Of a stretch of DNA of 36,318 nt, positions 19,994-28,840 are shown in pieces. Under the pieces are notes generated by a model that was not told the DNA's origin, searched no databases, and saw only the letters and a list, made by a program, of their open reading frames with translations. This DNA comes from Eubacteriales bacterium (GTDB taxonomy: Bacteria; Bacillota; JASUSC01), in the NCBI GenBank assembly GCA_030446285.1, contig JASUSC010000011.1, forward strand, positions 1-36,318, given 5' to 3'. Each line of letters starts with the position of its first letter. The stretch's first letter is position 1. The position numbers were made by a program, and so were the translations under genes.

Positions 19994-20068
19994 ATTTTTC
20001 GCCCCGTTCTAAAGAGGAAAGAATAGCCATATAAATGGTAAATGTAAACCGGGGTGTAGGGAGGGTGG

Positions 20069-21238
20069 ATGGTGAAAAGGAAGCTGGCACTTTTGGCTTT
20101 TATCCTGATTTTTTTCTTGACGGGGATTTTGCCGGCCGGGGCTCAGGAGGAAGAGGAGATTGAGACCACTGCTGAGTCGGCCCTTTTAATGGAGTACACT
20201 TCCGGCCAGATTCTCTACCAGAAAAATCCCCATAAAAAGCTGCCGCCGGCCAGCATGACCAAGGTGATGACCATGCTCTTAGCTGTGGAGGCGGTGGAAC
20301 AGGGCCGGGTGAAACTCTCCGACATGGTAACGGCCAGTGAGAATGCCTGGGAGATGGGTGGGTCAGAAATTTTCTTAGCTCCCCAGGAGAAAATGTCTTT
20401 CCGGGACCTGCTCATAGCCATTGCCGTGGAGTCGGCCAACGACGCCTGCGTGGCCGTGGCGGAGCATTTGGCGGGGAGCGAAAAGGCCTTCGTGCGCATG
20501 ATGAACAAAAAGGCGCAGGAGCTGGGGCTGAAGAACACCCATTTCGTCAACAGCCACGGTCTTCCGGCTAAAAATCACTACACCAGCGCTTACGACATGG
20601 CAGTTTTGTTCCGGGAAGCTTTCCGGCATCCTCTTTTTCGAGAGGTCAGCAAAATTAAAGAATACGAGCTCCGGGGCGGGAAAAATAAGCTGTATAACAC
20701 CAACAAGCTGCTCTGGTGGTACGACGGTGCCGACGGCGGGAAAACGGGCTGGACGGAAGAAGCTAAATACTGCCTGACCTCTACCGTCAAGCGGGACGGC
20801 CTGCGCCTCATCGCGGTGGTCATGGGGGTACCGGAGGCCCGCGGTAACTTCCGCGAGTCGATGAAACTGTACAACTGGGGTTTTGCTCGTTTTGAGGCCA
20901 TTCCGGTGAAAGAGAAAGGGGCCTATGTAGCCCGCTTGCCGGTAAATCAAGGGATAAAGGAACAAGTGGAAGCAGTAGCGGAAGACGACATTGCCGTCCT
21001 GGTGACGAAAGGGGAAGACGTCGCCATCTGCACCAAAATTAATCTGGTTTCCTCCGTGACGGCACCGGTGCCCAAAGGGAAAAAAGTGGGCGAAATTCTC
21101 GTTTTTCGGAAAGGAAAACTGATAACCAAAGGGAATGTGGTAACGGGGGAGGCGGTCGCCCGCGACACCCTGGCCGGCCAGATGAAGGAAATGGTTTACC
21201 GTCTCTTCACTTTTGCTCGCCTTCCGGCTACCCCTTAA
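20069..21238 (+). CDS. dacF: D-alanyl-D-alanine carboxypeptidase (DacF-like)
   Basis: Signal peptide; PPASMTKVMTMLL (SxxK), SVESANDA-like motif, DGGKTGWTEEAKYCL; directly upstream of the spoIIA operon. Confidence 0.93.
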   Translation: MVKRKLALLAFILIFFLTGILPAGAQEEEEIETTAESALLMEYTSGQILYQKNPHKKLPPASMTKVMTMLLAVEAVEQGRVKLSDMVTASENAWEMGGSEIFLAPQEKMSFRDLLIAIAVESANDACVAVAEHLAGSEKAFVRMMNKKAQELGLKNTHFVNSHGLPAKNHYTSAYDMAVLFREAFRHPLFREVSKIKEYELRGGKNKLYNTNKLLWWYDGADGGKTGWTEEAKYCLTSTVKRDGLRLIAVVMGVPEARGNFRESMKLYNWGFARFEAIPVKEKGAYVARLPVNQGIKEQVEAVAEDDIAVLVTKGEDVAICTKINLVSSVTAPVPKGKKVGEILVFRKGKLITKGNVVTGEAVARDTLAGQMKEMVYRLFTFARLPATP

Positions 21239-21278
21239 AAGTAGTGCTTTTCCGACAACTTTTTTACCATTATTTTGC

Positions 21279-21304
21279 AGGAATTCAGTGGCAAAATGGC
21301 GAAT
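21279..21304 (+). promoter_or_regulatory. Candidate sigma-H promoter of spoIIA operon
   Basis: GCAGGAATT, about 15 nt, GAATT; agrees with the sigma-H consensus and location. Confidence 0.55.
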
Positions 21305-21309
21305 TAAGA

Positions 21310-21336
21310 CCCCACCTGACAAGGGAGGGGTTTTTT
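21310..21336 (+). terminator. Terminator-like hairpin whose 3' arm is the spoIIAA SD
   Basis: CCCCACC-TGACAAG-GGAGGGG followed by TTTTTT and ATG. Confidence 0.6.
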
Positions 21337-21687
21337 ATGTTGCTGGACATGGAACTCAAGGGGAACATTCTCGTGGTCAGGCCGGAAGGGGAGCTGGATC
21401 TGACGGCGGCCGAAACCTTCCGGAAGAAGGTAGATGAGGCCATGGCCGCTTCCGGGGCTCTCCATCTGCTCATAGCTTTGGAGAAAGTGGAGTTTATCGA
21501 CAGTTCCGGGCTGGGAGCAATTTTGGGGCGTTACAAACAGGTGACGGACCGAAAGGGTAGAGTAGCCCTTGCCGGTGCTTCCCCAGCGGTGAGAAGGGTT
21601 CTGGAGCTGGCCGGGTTACCTCGGATTATGAAGCTTTACCGGGAGGAGAAGGAAGCCCTCCGGGAAATGGCCGCGGAGGCATCTTAA
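21337..21687 (+). CDS. spoIIAA: Anti-sigma F factor antagonist
   Basis: GELDLTAAETFRKKVDEAM; FIDSSGLGAILGRYKQV; operon order with spoIIAB and sigF. Confidence 0.96.
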   Translation: MLLDMELKGNILVVRPEGELDLTAAETFRKKVDEAMAASGALHLLIALEKVEFIDSSGLGAILGRYKQVTDRKGRVALAGASPAVRRVLELAGLPRIMKLYREEKEALREMAAEAS

Positions 21688-21708
21688 TAAGCAGCGGGAG
21701 GAAGGAAG

Positions 21709-22149
21709 ATGAAGAAGAGGCTTAACTGGGTAAAGTTCCAGTTTGCGGCCCGCCCGGAAAACATCGCTCTGGCCCGGGTGGCGGCTGCTTCCTTTGCCAG
21801 CCAGCTGGATTGGAATTTGGCCGATCTCGATGAAATTAAAGTTGCTGTTTCTGAAGCGGTGAGCAACGCCATTATCCACGGTTACGACCGCAACCCCGAG
21901 GGGGTAGTGGAACTGGAGATGAGCCTTCTTGAAGGCGAGGTCCTGGAATTTATCGTCCGGGACAGCGGTAAGGGCATACCCGATGTAAAGCAGGCCATGG
22001 AACCGGCCTTTTCCACCCTGCCGGACAGCATGGGATTAGGCTTTACCTTCATGCAATCTTTTATGGACGAATTGGAAGTTGAATCCAGTCCGGGCCGGGG
22101 AACCACGGTAACCATGCGGAAAAAGTTCCCTGCCGAAGCTGGGGTGTAA
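21709..22149 (+). CDS. spoIIAB: Anti-sigma F factor (serine kinase)
   Basis: EIKVAVSEAVSNAIIHGYDRNPEGVV; DSGKGIPDVKQAMEP; MGLGFTFMQSFMDELEVESSPGRGT. Confidence 0.96.
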   Translation: MKKRLNWVKFQFAARPENIALARVAAASFASQLDWNLADLDEIKVAVSEAVSNAIIHGYDRNPEGVVELEMSLLEGEVLEFIVRDSGKGIPDVKQAMEPAFSTLPDSMGLGFTFMQSFMDELEVESSPGRGTTVTMRKKFPAEAGV

Positions 22150-22152
22150 ACA

Positions 22153-22938
22153 ATGGGCAACTCTTTTGCCGGGATGAACTTACCCCACTTTCCCCTGCTT
22201 TCAGAAGAAGAGATAATGGATCTTTTGCGCAAGGCTCGGCAGGGGGATGCGGAGGCGCGGGAAAAACTCATCAACTGCAACCTGCGGCTGGTTTTCAACC
22301 TCGTTCAGCGTTTTCAGAACCGCGGCTACGATATGGAGGACCTCTTTCAAATCGGCACCATCGGCCTCATTAAAGCTATTGACAAGTTCGATTTCAGTTA
22401 CGGGGTGCGCTTTTCAACCTACGCCGTACCTTTGATTATCGGCGAGATTAGGAGATTTTTGCGGGACGACGGGCCGGTCAAGGTGACCCGGTCGCTAAAA
22501 GAAACGGCCAATAAAGTCAAGCAGGTGAAGGAGAAAATCGTCCGGGAGCAGAACCGGGAGCCTACCATCGGCGAAATAGCCCGGGAGCTGAATCTGTCCC
22601 GGGAAGAGGTAGTAGAAGCCCTGGAAGCTTTGCAGAGTCCGGCTTCCTTTTATGACACCCTCTACCAGGACGACGGCGATCCCATTTTTCTCCTGGACCA
22701 GCTGGCGGAGGATGACGGTGACGCTACTCGCTTACTGGACCGCTTGGCGGTGAAGGAGGCCCTGACAGAGCTGGACGACCGGGAAAAGGCCATTATCCTC
22801 ATGCGTTTCTTCCAGGACAAAACCCAGATGGAAGTTGCCAGGAAATTAGGGATTTCCCAGGTTCAGGTTTCCCGCCTGGAAAGACAGGCCCTGCGCAAAA
22901 TTCGGCTGCGCTTGGAGGGGAAAGGGGAAGAAAAATAG
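22153..22938 (+). CDS. sigF: RNA polymerase sporulation sigma factor SigF
   Basis: LINCNLRLVFNLVQRFQNRGYDMEDLFQIGTIGLIKAIDKFD; RFSTYAVPLIIGEIRRFLRDDG. Confidence 0.97.
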   Translation: MGNSFAGMNLPHFPLLSEEEIMDLLRKARQGDAEAREKLINCNLRLVFNLVQRFQNRGYDMEDLFQIGTIGLIKAIDKFDFSYGVRFSTYAVPLIIGEIRRFLRDDGPVKVTRSLKETANKVKQVKEKIVREQNREPTIGEIARELNLSREEVVEALEALQSPASFYDTLYQDDGDPIFLLDQLAEDDGDATRLLDRLAVKEALTELDDREKAIILMRFFQDKTQMEVARKLGISQVQVSRLERQALRKIRLRLEGKGEEK

Positions 22939-22954
22939 GAATGTTGTACCAACG

Positions 22955-22977
22955 TCGCCTCTCGGAGGCGATTTTTT
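22955..22977 (+). terminator. Intrinsic terminator of spoIIA operon
   Basis: TCGCCTC-TCG-GAGGCGA followed by TTTTTT. Confidence 0.92.
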
Positions 22978-23044
22978 GTCGATGCATATTTTTCGGCCGC
23001 AAGGAAAATCTTAAACTCAGAAAAAGTGGAAAGGGGGCTGTGAG

Positions 23045-23239
23045 ATGTTTATCAAAGTGATGGAACTGGTAGGAGAGTCGCCCGATAACTGGCGGGATGC
23101 CGTGGAAAGCGCTGTCCGTCAAGCTTCCCGCAGCGTACCCAATATTACCGGTGTAGAAGTTACCAACCTGACGGCCAACGTGGAAAACGGTCGCCTGACC
23201 GAATTCAAGGCTAATGTGAAGATTGCCTACACCGATTAG
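23045..23239 (+). CDS. Dodecin family protein
   Basis: FIKVMELVGESPDNWRDAVESAVRQASRSVPNITGVEVTNLTANVENGRLTEFKANVKIAY. Confidence 0.93.
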   Translation: MFIKVMELVGESPDNWRDAVESAVRQASRSVPNITGVEVTNLTANVENGRLTEFKANVKIAYTD

Positions 23240-23345
23240 GGCAAAGGTTAGCAGGAAGGGCACCCTCCGGCCGGGGTGTCCTTAAAAATTTTATCTTTTC
23301 TGAGGAGCGAAGGCTGCGAAATCCAGACGAAAGGGGGGTGTTCCT

Positions 23346-23816
23346 ATGCCCAAGGTAACCCTGCAGCAAAGCCAGAGTGAGGCGGAAAAGTGGGCTTATA
23401 AGAAACTAGTAAGTCGTTTTCAGCCCCGACCGCCGGTGGTGCGCAACGCCTTCTGGGCTTTTGTGGTCGGCGGCTTGATCTGTGTCCTTGGTCAGGTATT
23501 TATTAATCTTTACCGCCAGGCGGGTCTGGCGGAGACGGAAGCGGCCACCGGAGCATCTATTACTTTGGTTTTTTTGTCAGCTTTACTTACCGGGATTGGC
23601 GTATACGACCAGATCGGCAGGTTTGCCGGCGCCGGTTCTGTCGTCCCCATTACCGGGTTTGCCAATTCCATCGTGGCGCCGGCCCTGGAATTCAAACAGG
23701 AAGGCTTAATTTTCGGAGTAGCGGCCCGGCTTTTTACCTTTGCCGGACCGGTCCTGGTTTACGGGTTTGTCACCTCCTGGCTGATCGGTCTGGCTTACTA
23801 CCTCTTGAAGTTTTGA
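23346..23816 (+). CDS. spoVAC: Stage V sporulation protein AC
   Basis: NAFWAFVVGGLICVLGQVF; GAGSVVPITGFANSIVAPALEFKQEG; followed by spoVAD and spoVAE. Confidence 0.95.
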   Translation: MPKVTLQQSQSEAEKWAYKKLVSRFQPRPPVVRNAFWAFVVGGLICVLGQVFINLYRQAGLAETEAATGASITLVFLSALLTGIGVYDQIGRFAGAGSVVPITGFANSIVAPALEFKQEGLIFGVAARLFTFAGPVLVYGFVTSWLIGLAYYLLKF

Positions 23817-23838
23817 GGGAAGAAGGAGGAGGCTTGCT

Positions 23839-24867
23839 TTGCAGGCGGCAAAAAAAGTGGGGAAGCAGACAATAAAGTTCACCCAGCCTCCCTGCATTAT
23901 CTCCACCCATACGGTGGTGGGACCTAAGGAGGGGAGGGGACCGCTGGGCAAATTTTTTGACTATACCATCCCGGACAACCTGTGGGGGGAGCAGAGTTTT
24001 GAGAAGTGCGAGCAGAAGATGTTGCAGGAAGCCTTGGAGCAGGCCTTGCAGAAGGCCAATCTTTCCCCGCAGCAGGTGGACTATTTGCTAGCAGGAGATC
24101 TCTTGAACCAGATCATTTGCGCCAACTATACGGCCCGTAATCTGGGTATACCTTTTCTCGGCCTCTACGGCGCCTGTTCCACCATGGCGGAAGCCCTGAT
24201 TTTAGGAGCTATGCTGATCGACGGCGGATACGCCAATTACGTTTTAGGAGGCGCCAGTAGCCATTATGACACGGCGGAACGGCAGTATCGTTATCCCACC
24301 GAACAGGGTGTGCAGCGCCCGCCAACGGCCCAGTGGACGGTAACGGGGGCAGGCGGGTTTCTCCTGGCCCATCCTTCCCTGGCTCCGGCCGGGCCGGGAC
24401 TCAAGGTTACTTTTGCTACCTTAGGAAGGGTAATCGACATGGCCATTGCCGATGTCAACAATATGGGGGCGGCCATGGCCCCGGCGGCGGTAGATACCAT
24501 CATTCAGCACTTTAAAGACACGGGCCGCAGCCCGGTGGACTATCAGCTTATTATCACCGGTGATTTGGGCAGCCTGGGCAAGACTCTGTGCCTGAACATG
24601 TTGGAGAAAGCCGGTTATGATGTGGAAAAGATTTACACCGACTGCGGTGTGCTCATTTACGACCCGAGCCAGGATACCCACTGCGGCGGCAGCGGCTGCG
24701 GCTGTTCGGCGGTGGTAATGGCTGCTTACGTTTTCCGGCGGATGCAGGAGGGAGCCTACCGGCGGGTGCTGTTTGCCGGTACCGGGGCCCTGATGAGTCC
24801 TACCAGCGTGTGGCAGGGAGAAACTATCCCGGGCATTGCCCATGCTGTGGCTATCGAGTTCTTTTAG
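23839..24867 (+). CDS. spoVAD: Stage V sporulation protein AD
   Basis: GPKEGRGPLGKFFDYTIPDNLWGEQSFEKCEQKML; GLYGACSTMAEALILGAMLI; GGSGCGCSAVV. Confidence 0.96.
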   Translation: MQAAKKVGKQTIKFTQPPCIISTHTVVGPKEGRGPLGKFFDYTIPDNLWGEQSFEKCEQKMLQEALEQALQKANLSPQQVDYLLAGDLLNQIICANYTARNLGIPFLGLYGACSTMAEALILGAMLIDGGYANYVLGGASSHYDTAERQYRYPTEQGVQRPPTAQWTVTGAGGFLLAHPSLAPAGPGLKVTFATLGRVIDMAIADVNNMGAAMAPAAVDTIIQHFKDTGRSPVDYQLIITGDLGSLGKTLCLNMLEKAGYDVEKIYTDCGVLIYDPSQDTHCGGSGCGCSAVVMAAYVFRRMQEGAYRRVLFAGTGALMSPTSVWQGETIPGIAHAVAIEFF

Positions 24868-24880
24868 AGGAGGGGAGAAA

Positions 24881-25240
24881 GTGATTTTTCTCAAGGCTTT
24901 TCTGGTGGGAGGGGCCATCTGTCTTTTGGCTCAACTTCTCATGGACCTCACTTCCTACCGGATTACTCCCGCCCATATTCTGGTAGGTTTTGTCAGCGGG
25001 GGAGCGGTGCTTAGCGCCCTGGGACTTTACCAACCGCTGGTGAAGTTTGCCGGCGCCGGGGCTACTGTGCCCCTTCCCGGTTTCGGCCATTTGCTGGCCC
25101 AGGGAGCCATTAAGGGTGCGGCCCAGAAGGGTTTGTTAGGGGCCCTGGGAGGCGGGCTGGAGGCGGCGGCGGCCGGGGTGATGGCGGCGGTGGTTTTCGG
25201 ATATCTGGTGGCGGTTCTTTTTACCCCCCGGGGCGATTGA
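24881..25240 (+). CDS. spoVAE: Stage V sporulation protein AE
   Basis: FLKAFLVGGAICLLAQLLMDLT; PAHILVGFVSGGAVLSALGLYQPLVKFAGAGATVPLPGFG. Confidence 0.95.
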   Translation: MIFLKAFLVGGAICLLAQLLMDLTSYRITPAHILVGFVSGGAVLSALGLYQPLVKFAGAGATVPLPGFGHLLAQGAIKGAAQKGLLGALGGGLEAAAAGVMAAVVFGYLVAVLFTPRGD

Positions 25241-25343
25241 GAACTGGCAACAGGTCCGGTTTTTTCACGGTCGGGGGATGGGAATAATCCTGCCGCATAT
25301 GGTCAAACTATGAATGAGAAAAATTTTCCAGGGAGGTATAGCT

Positions 25344-26351
25344 TTGCGAGTAGGGATACCACGGGGCATGCTTTTTTACCACTACTATCCCCTATGGCGC
25401 ACTTTTTTCTCTGAATTAGGGGCGGAAACAGCCGTGTCTCCCGCCACCAACAAAGAGGTCCTCGGCCGGGGAGTGGCGGAAGCGGTGGACGAAACCTGTC
25501 TGCCGGTGAAAATTTTTTACGGTCACGTAGCCTGGCTGTTGGAACGGGGAATAGATGTGGTTTTTGTTCCCCGCCTGGTGAGTGTGGAGAAGGGTGCCTA
25601 TATCTGCCCCAAACTGCTGGGACTTCCCGATATGATCCGCAATCATTTCCGCCTGGACGGGAAAATTATCGACGTCACCGTCAACTTGAATCGCAAACCC
25701 CGGCAGCTCTACCGGGCCGTTTATGAGACGGGCCGACTCTTTACCAAGCGTCCGGACTGCATCTACCGGGCCTTCTGCCGGGGATTAGAGTGCCTGAAGC
25801 AGTACGAAAAGCTTCTGCAGAGGGGGCTTTGGCCGGAAGAGGCCCTGGCGGTTATGGAAAACCGGAGCGGGAGTAGGGAGGAGAAGGAAAAGGAAGGGGA
25901 AAGGCTCAACCTGGCCCTCATCGGCCACGTGTACAATTTGTACGATGGTTATGCCAGCATGAACCTGTTGACCAAATTGAACAGGATGGGGGTGCGGGTT
26001 TTCACTCCGGAGACCCTTCCTTGGTATCTCATCCAGCAGCGGGCGGCGACTCTGCCCAAACCCCTCTTCTGGACCCTGGGCAAACGAATGGTGGGAGCGG
26101 CTTTTCACTACCTGGCCGATCCAACCATCCACGGCGTGATTTACTACGTGGCTGCTTTCGGCTGCGGCCCGGATTCCTTCACCGCCGACATCGTCTCCCG
26201 GCAGGCCCGCCGGTTGCGTAAACCCTTCCTACTCCTTACCGTTGACGAACACAGCGGGGAAGCGGGGCTGGTGACCCGCCTGGAAGCCTTTGTTGATATG
26301 GTAAGATGGAGGCTGGAGAAGGATGAAAATAACCTTCCCGCACATGGGTAA
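25344..26351 (+). CDS. Acyl-CoA dehydratase activase-related protein (DUF2229-like)
   Basis: RVGIPRGMLFYHYYPLWRTFFSELGAETAVSPATNKEV; VDETCLPVKIFYGHV; VPRLVSVEKGAYICPKLLG; TTG start with SD GGGAGGT. Confidence 0.82.
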   Translation: MRVGIPRGMLFYHYYPLWRTFFSELGAETAVSPATNKEVLGRGVAEAVDETCLPVKIFYGHVAWLLERGIDVVFVPRLVSVEKGAYICPKLLGLPDMIRNHFRLDGKIIDVTVNLNRKPRQLYRAVYETGRLFTKRPDCIYRAFCRGLECLKQYEKLLQRGLWPEEALAVMENRSGSREEKEKEGERLNLALIGHVYNLYDGYASMNLLTKLNRMGVRVFTPETLPWYLIQQRAATLPKPLFWTLGKRMVGAAFHYLADPTIHGVIYYVAAFGCGPDSFTADIVSRQARRLRKPFLLLTVDEHSGEAGLVTRLEAFVDMVRWRLEKDENNLPAHG

Positions 26352-27444
26352 TATGTACATCTGCGTCCGAGCGCTGTTGGAGTACCTGGACCTGGACGTG
26401 GTGGTCCCGCCGCCCACCAGCAAAAGAACCCTTACTTTAGGGACGGCGGTAGCGCCGGAATTCGCTTGTCTTCCCCTCAAAATAAATTTAGGTAACTTCA
26501 TCGAAGCCCGCGAGTTAGGGGCTGATACCGTTATCATGGCCGGCGGCCGCGGTCCTTGCCGTTTTGGGTACTACGCCCAGATTGAAAAAGGGATTTTAGA
26601 AGACTTAGGGATGGAACTGAAGATGCTGGTGATCGAGCCGCCCCAGAAATCGGTGCGGGAGTTTCTCCAGGAGATAAAGGATACCGCCGGCGGCAAGTCG
26701 TGGTGGACCATTATCCGGGCTATCCGATTCGGCTGGGAAAAGATCAAAGCCGTAGATGAGATTGAGAAAGAAGTTATGCGGCTCCGAGCCAGGGAGGAGA
26801 AGACCGGCGTGGTGGATGCCGTCTATCGAGAAGCTCTGCAGGCCGTTGACCGGGCCGGCAGTTACGAGGAATTGAAGGGAGCGGTTCGGGAGGCGAAGGA
26901 GCGCCTGGCGGCCGTTCCTTTGAGGAAAGAAGAGGACGACATCCTCCGCATTGGCATTACCGGGGAGATTTACACCCTTCTTGAACCTTTTGCCAACCTG
27001 GATATTGAGCGCAAATTAGGACGGATGGGGGTGGAGGTGGAGCGGTCCATCATGCTCAGCGAGTGGATTGACGAACACCTTTTCTTAGGACTTGCCCGTC
27101 ACAACCACGGCCACGAGACCAAGAGGGCGGCCCGCCCCTACATCAACCATTTCGTCGGCGGGCACGGCCAGGAGACTTTGGGCAGTGTGAACCGCTACTG
27201 GCAGCAGGGGTTTGACGGGGTGATTCAACTCATGCCTTTTACTTGTATGCCGGAGATAGTGGCCCAGAGTGTGTTGCCTCGGGCCCGGGAGGAATTGGAT
27301 ATGCCCGTTCTCACCCTCATCGTGGACGAGCACACGGGAGAAGCCGGTTTTATCACCAGGTTAGAAGCTTTTGTCGATCTGCTCCGGCACCGGAAGGAAA
27401 GGAAGAGAGAAGGGAAACTGGTGGTACCGGTGGGAAGAGCTTAG
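26323..27444 (+). CDS. Acyl-CoA dehydratase activase-related protein (DUF2229/CoA-protein-activase-like), tandem partner
   Basis: KITFPHMGNMYICVRALLEYLDLDVVVPPPTSKRTL; FACLPLKINLGNFIEARELGAD; PFTCMPEIVAQSVLP; overlaps previous CDS by 29 nt. Confidence 0.82.
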   Translation: MKITFPHMGNMYICVRALLEYLDLDVVVPPPTSKRTLTLGTAVAPEFACLPLKINLGNFIEARELGADTVIMAGGRGPCRFGYYAQIEKGILEDLGMELKMLVIEPPQKSVREFLQEIKDTAGGKSWWTIIRAIRFGWEKIKAVDEIEKEVMRLRAREEKTGVVDAVYREALQAVDRAGSYEELKGAVREAKERLAAVPLRKEEDDILRIGITGEIYTLLEPFANLDIERKLGRMGVEVERSIMLSEWIDEHLFLGLARHNHGHETKRAARPYINHFVGGHGQETLGSVNRYWQQGFDGVIQLMPFTCMPEIVAQSVLPRAREELDMPVLTLIVDEHTGEAGFITRLEAFVDLLRHRKERKREGKLVVPVGRA

Positions 27445-27569
27445 GACCTGGTTTGAGGCCCGGTTTTTTCTTTTTCCTCCTTTTCTCTTTCTTCCTTTTC
27501 TGCCGCTAATTTTTCCCGGAGGCGAGCAAGGATGATACGGTGGCTTTCCCAGAGTTTGTTGTCACTCAT
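27441..27569 (-). CDS. 42-aa ORF MSDNKLWESHRIILARLREKLAAEKEEREKEEKEKTGPQTRS overlapping the end of dinB
   Basis: AGGAGG SD 11 nt upstream of ATG; starts inside the dinB stop region (ATGAGTGA, 8-nt overlap); below the length cutoff of the ORF track. Confidence 0.6.
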   Translation of the reverse strand: MSDNKLWESHRIILARLREKLAAEKEEREKEEKEKTGPQTRS

Positions 27570-28779
27570 CGCTGAGAATACCTCCTTCGCTCATCACTCG
27601 CGCCCGGCGCACCGCCGCCGGGCCGTATTTTTCCCGCAGCCGGTCGCAGGTCCGGGCCAGTTGGCGCAGGCGTTCCCGGTTGCTCCACAGTTCCCGTTGC
27701 CAGCAGGTGAGCGGCTGCAGGTTGCCTAAGGTAATACCCACCATGCGCACTCCCCGCCAGGAAGGCCAGTGGTCCTGGAAGATGGCGACGGCAGCGGCGT
27801 AAATGTCTTCGGCCAGGTCGGTGAGGTGGGGAAGGGTGTGGGACCAAGAATGGGTGACGAAATCGGGACTGCGCAGGGTGAGGGTGACGGTGCGGCCGCC
27901 ATAACCTTTGCGGCGGGCGCGGCGGGCTACCTCTTCAGCTAACAGGAGCAGCACCCCTTTCATCTCCTCTAAGGTGTGGTAGTCCTGGGGCAGGGTGATG
28001 CGGTTGCCCACGGACTTCATTTCTTCTAAGCTGCTCGGATCCACCGGGCTGGGGTCGATGCCGTGGGCGGAGAGGTAGAGAACCCGGCCCACAACACCGA
28101 ACTTTTTCTCCAGCAGTTTTACGGGGCAGCGGGCTAGGTCGCCGATGGTGCGGATGTTCATGGCCAGCAGTTTGGCTTCTATGCGCGGACCGACACCGAA
28201 CAGTTCTCGCACTGGCAAGGGCCAGAGGCGGAGGGGGACGTCTTCCCGGGTGAGGACGGTGAGACCGTCGGGTTTTTCCAGTTCCGCTGCCATTTTGGCT
28301 AAGAGCTTGTTGGGGGCCACTCCTACCGAGCACAGGACCCCTACTTCCTCCCGGATGCGTTCTTTGAGGCGGCGGGCAATGGTCACGCCGTCTCCCCAGA
28401 GGTGTTCACACCCGGTGACGTCTAAGAAGGCTTCATCGATGGAGAAGGGCTCCACCAACGGGGTGAAATCTTTCATTATTTTCAGGATACGGAGGGAGAA
28501 GTCCACGTAAAGGTCATAGGAGGGAGGGAGATATACGGCGTCAGGAAGGAGGCGGCGGGCTTCTCCTAAGACCATTCCCGTCTTGATACCGTATTTTTTG
28601 GCTTCATAGGAAGCCGCCAGGACGATGCCGTGCCGTTTGGCCGGGTCGCCGGCCACGACAACCGGTTTGCCCCGCAGGCGGGGGTCTAAGGCTTGGTGGA
28701 CGGAAGCGAAGAAGGAGTTCATGTCGGCTAGAAGAATGCAGCGCTCCCAGCGGGAGCTCTTTTCTTTTTCTCCCCTCAT
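27562..28779 (-). CDS. dinB: DNA polymerase IV (Y-family)
   Basis: ILLADMNSFFASVHQALDPRLRGKPVVVAGD; FSIDEAFLDVTG; SVGVAPNKLLAKMAAELEKPDGL. Confidence 0.96.
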   Translation of the reverse strand: MRGEKEKSSRWERCILLADMNSFFASVHQALDPRLRGKPVVVAGDPAKRHGIVLAASYEAKKYGIKTGMVLGEARRLLPDAVYLPPSYDLYVDFSLRILKIMKDFTPLVEPFSIDEAFLDVTGCEHLWGDGVTIARRLKERIREEVGVLCSVGVAPNKLLAKMAAELEKPDGLTVLTREDVPLRLWPLPVRELFGVGPRIEAKLLAMNIRTIGDLARCPVKLLEKKFGVVGRVLYLSAHGIDPSPVDPSSLEEMKSVGNRITLPQDYHTLEEMKGVLLLLAEEVARRARRKGYGGRTVTLTLRSPDFVTHSWSHTLPHLTDLAEDIYAAAVAIFQDHWPSWRGVRMVGITLGNLQPLTCWQRELWSNRERLRQLARTCDRLREKYGPAAVRRARVMSEGGILSDE

Positions 28780-28790
28780 CCCATTCCCTC

Positions 28791-28840
28791 CAAACATATG
28801 TTCGTAAAAACATTGTACTACCGAACAAGTGTTCTGTCAA
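28791..28840 (-). promoter_or_regulatory. dinB promoter with two LexA/SOS boxes
   Basis: Minus strand TTGACA (28835-28840), 17-nt spacer, TACAAT (28812-28817); boxes CGAACAAGTGTTCT (28822-28835) in the spacer and CAAACATATGTTCG (28791-28804) downstream, versus CGAACN4GTTCG. Confidence 0.85.

Noticed and set aside
23346-25240. spoVA operon apparently missing spoVAA, spoVAB and spoVAF
   Set aside because: A minimal spoVAC-AD-AE set is common in clostridia and relatives; not anomalous.
28746-28762. GCTCCC-AGC-GGGAGC palindrome at the dinB 5' end
   Set aside because: Short and within coding sequence; no positional reason to regard it as regulatory beyond the SOS boxes.
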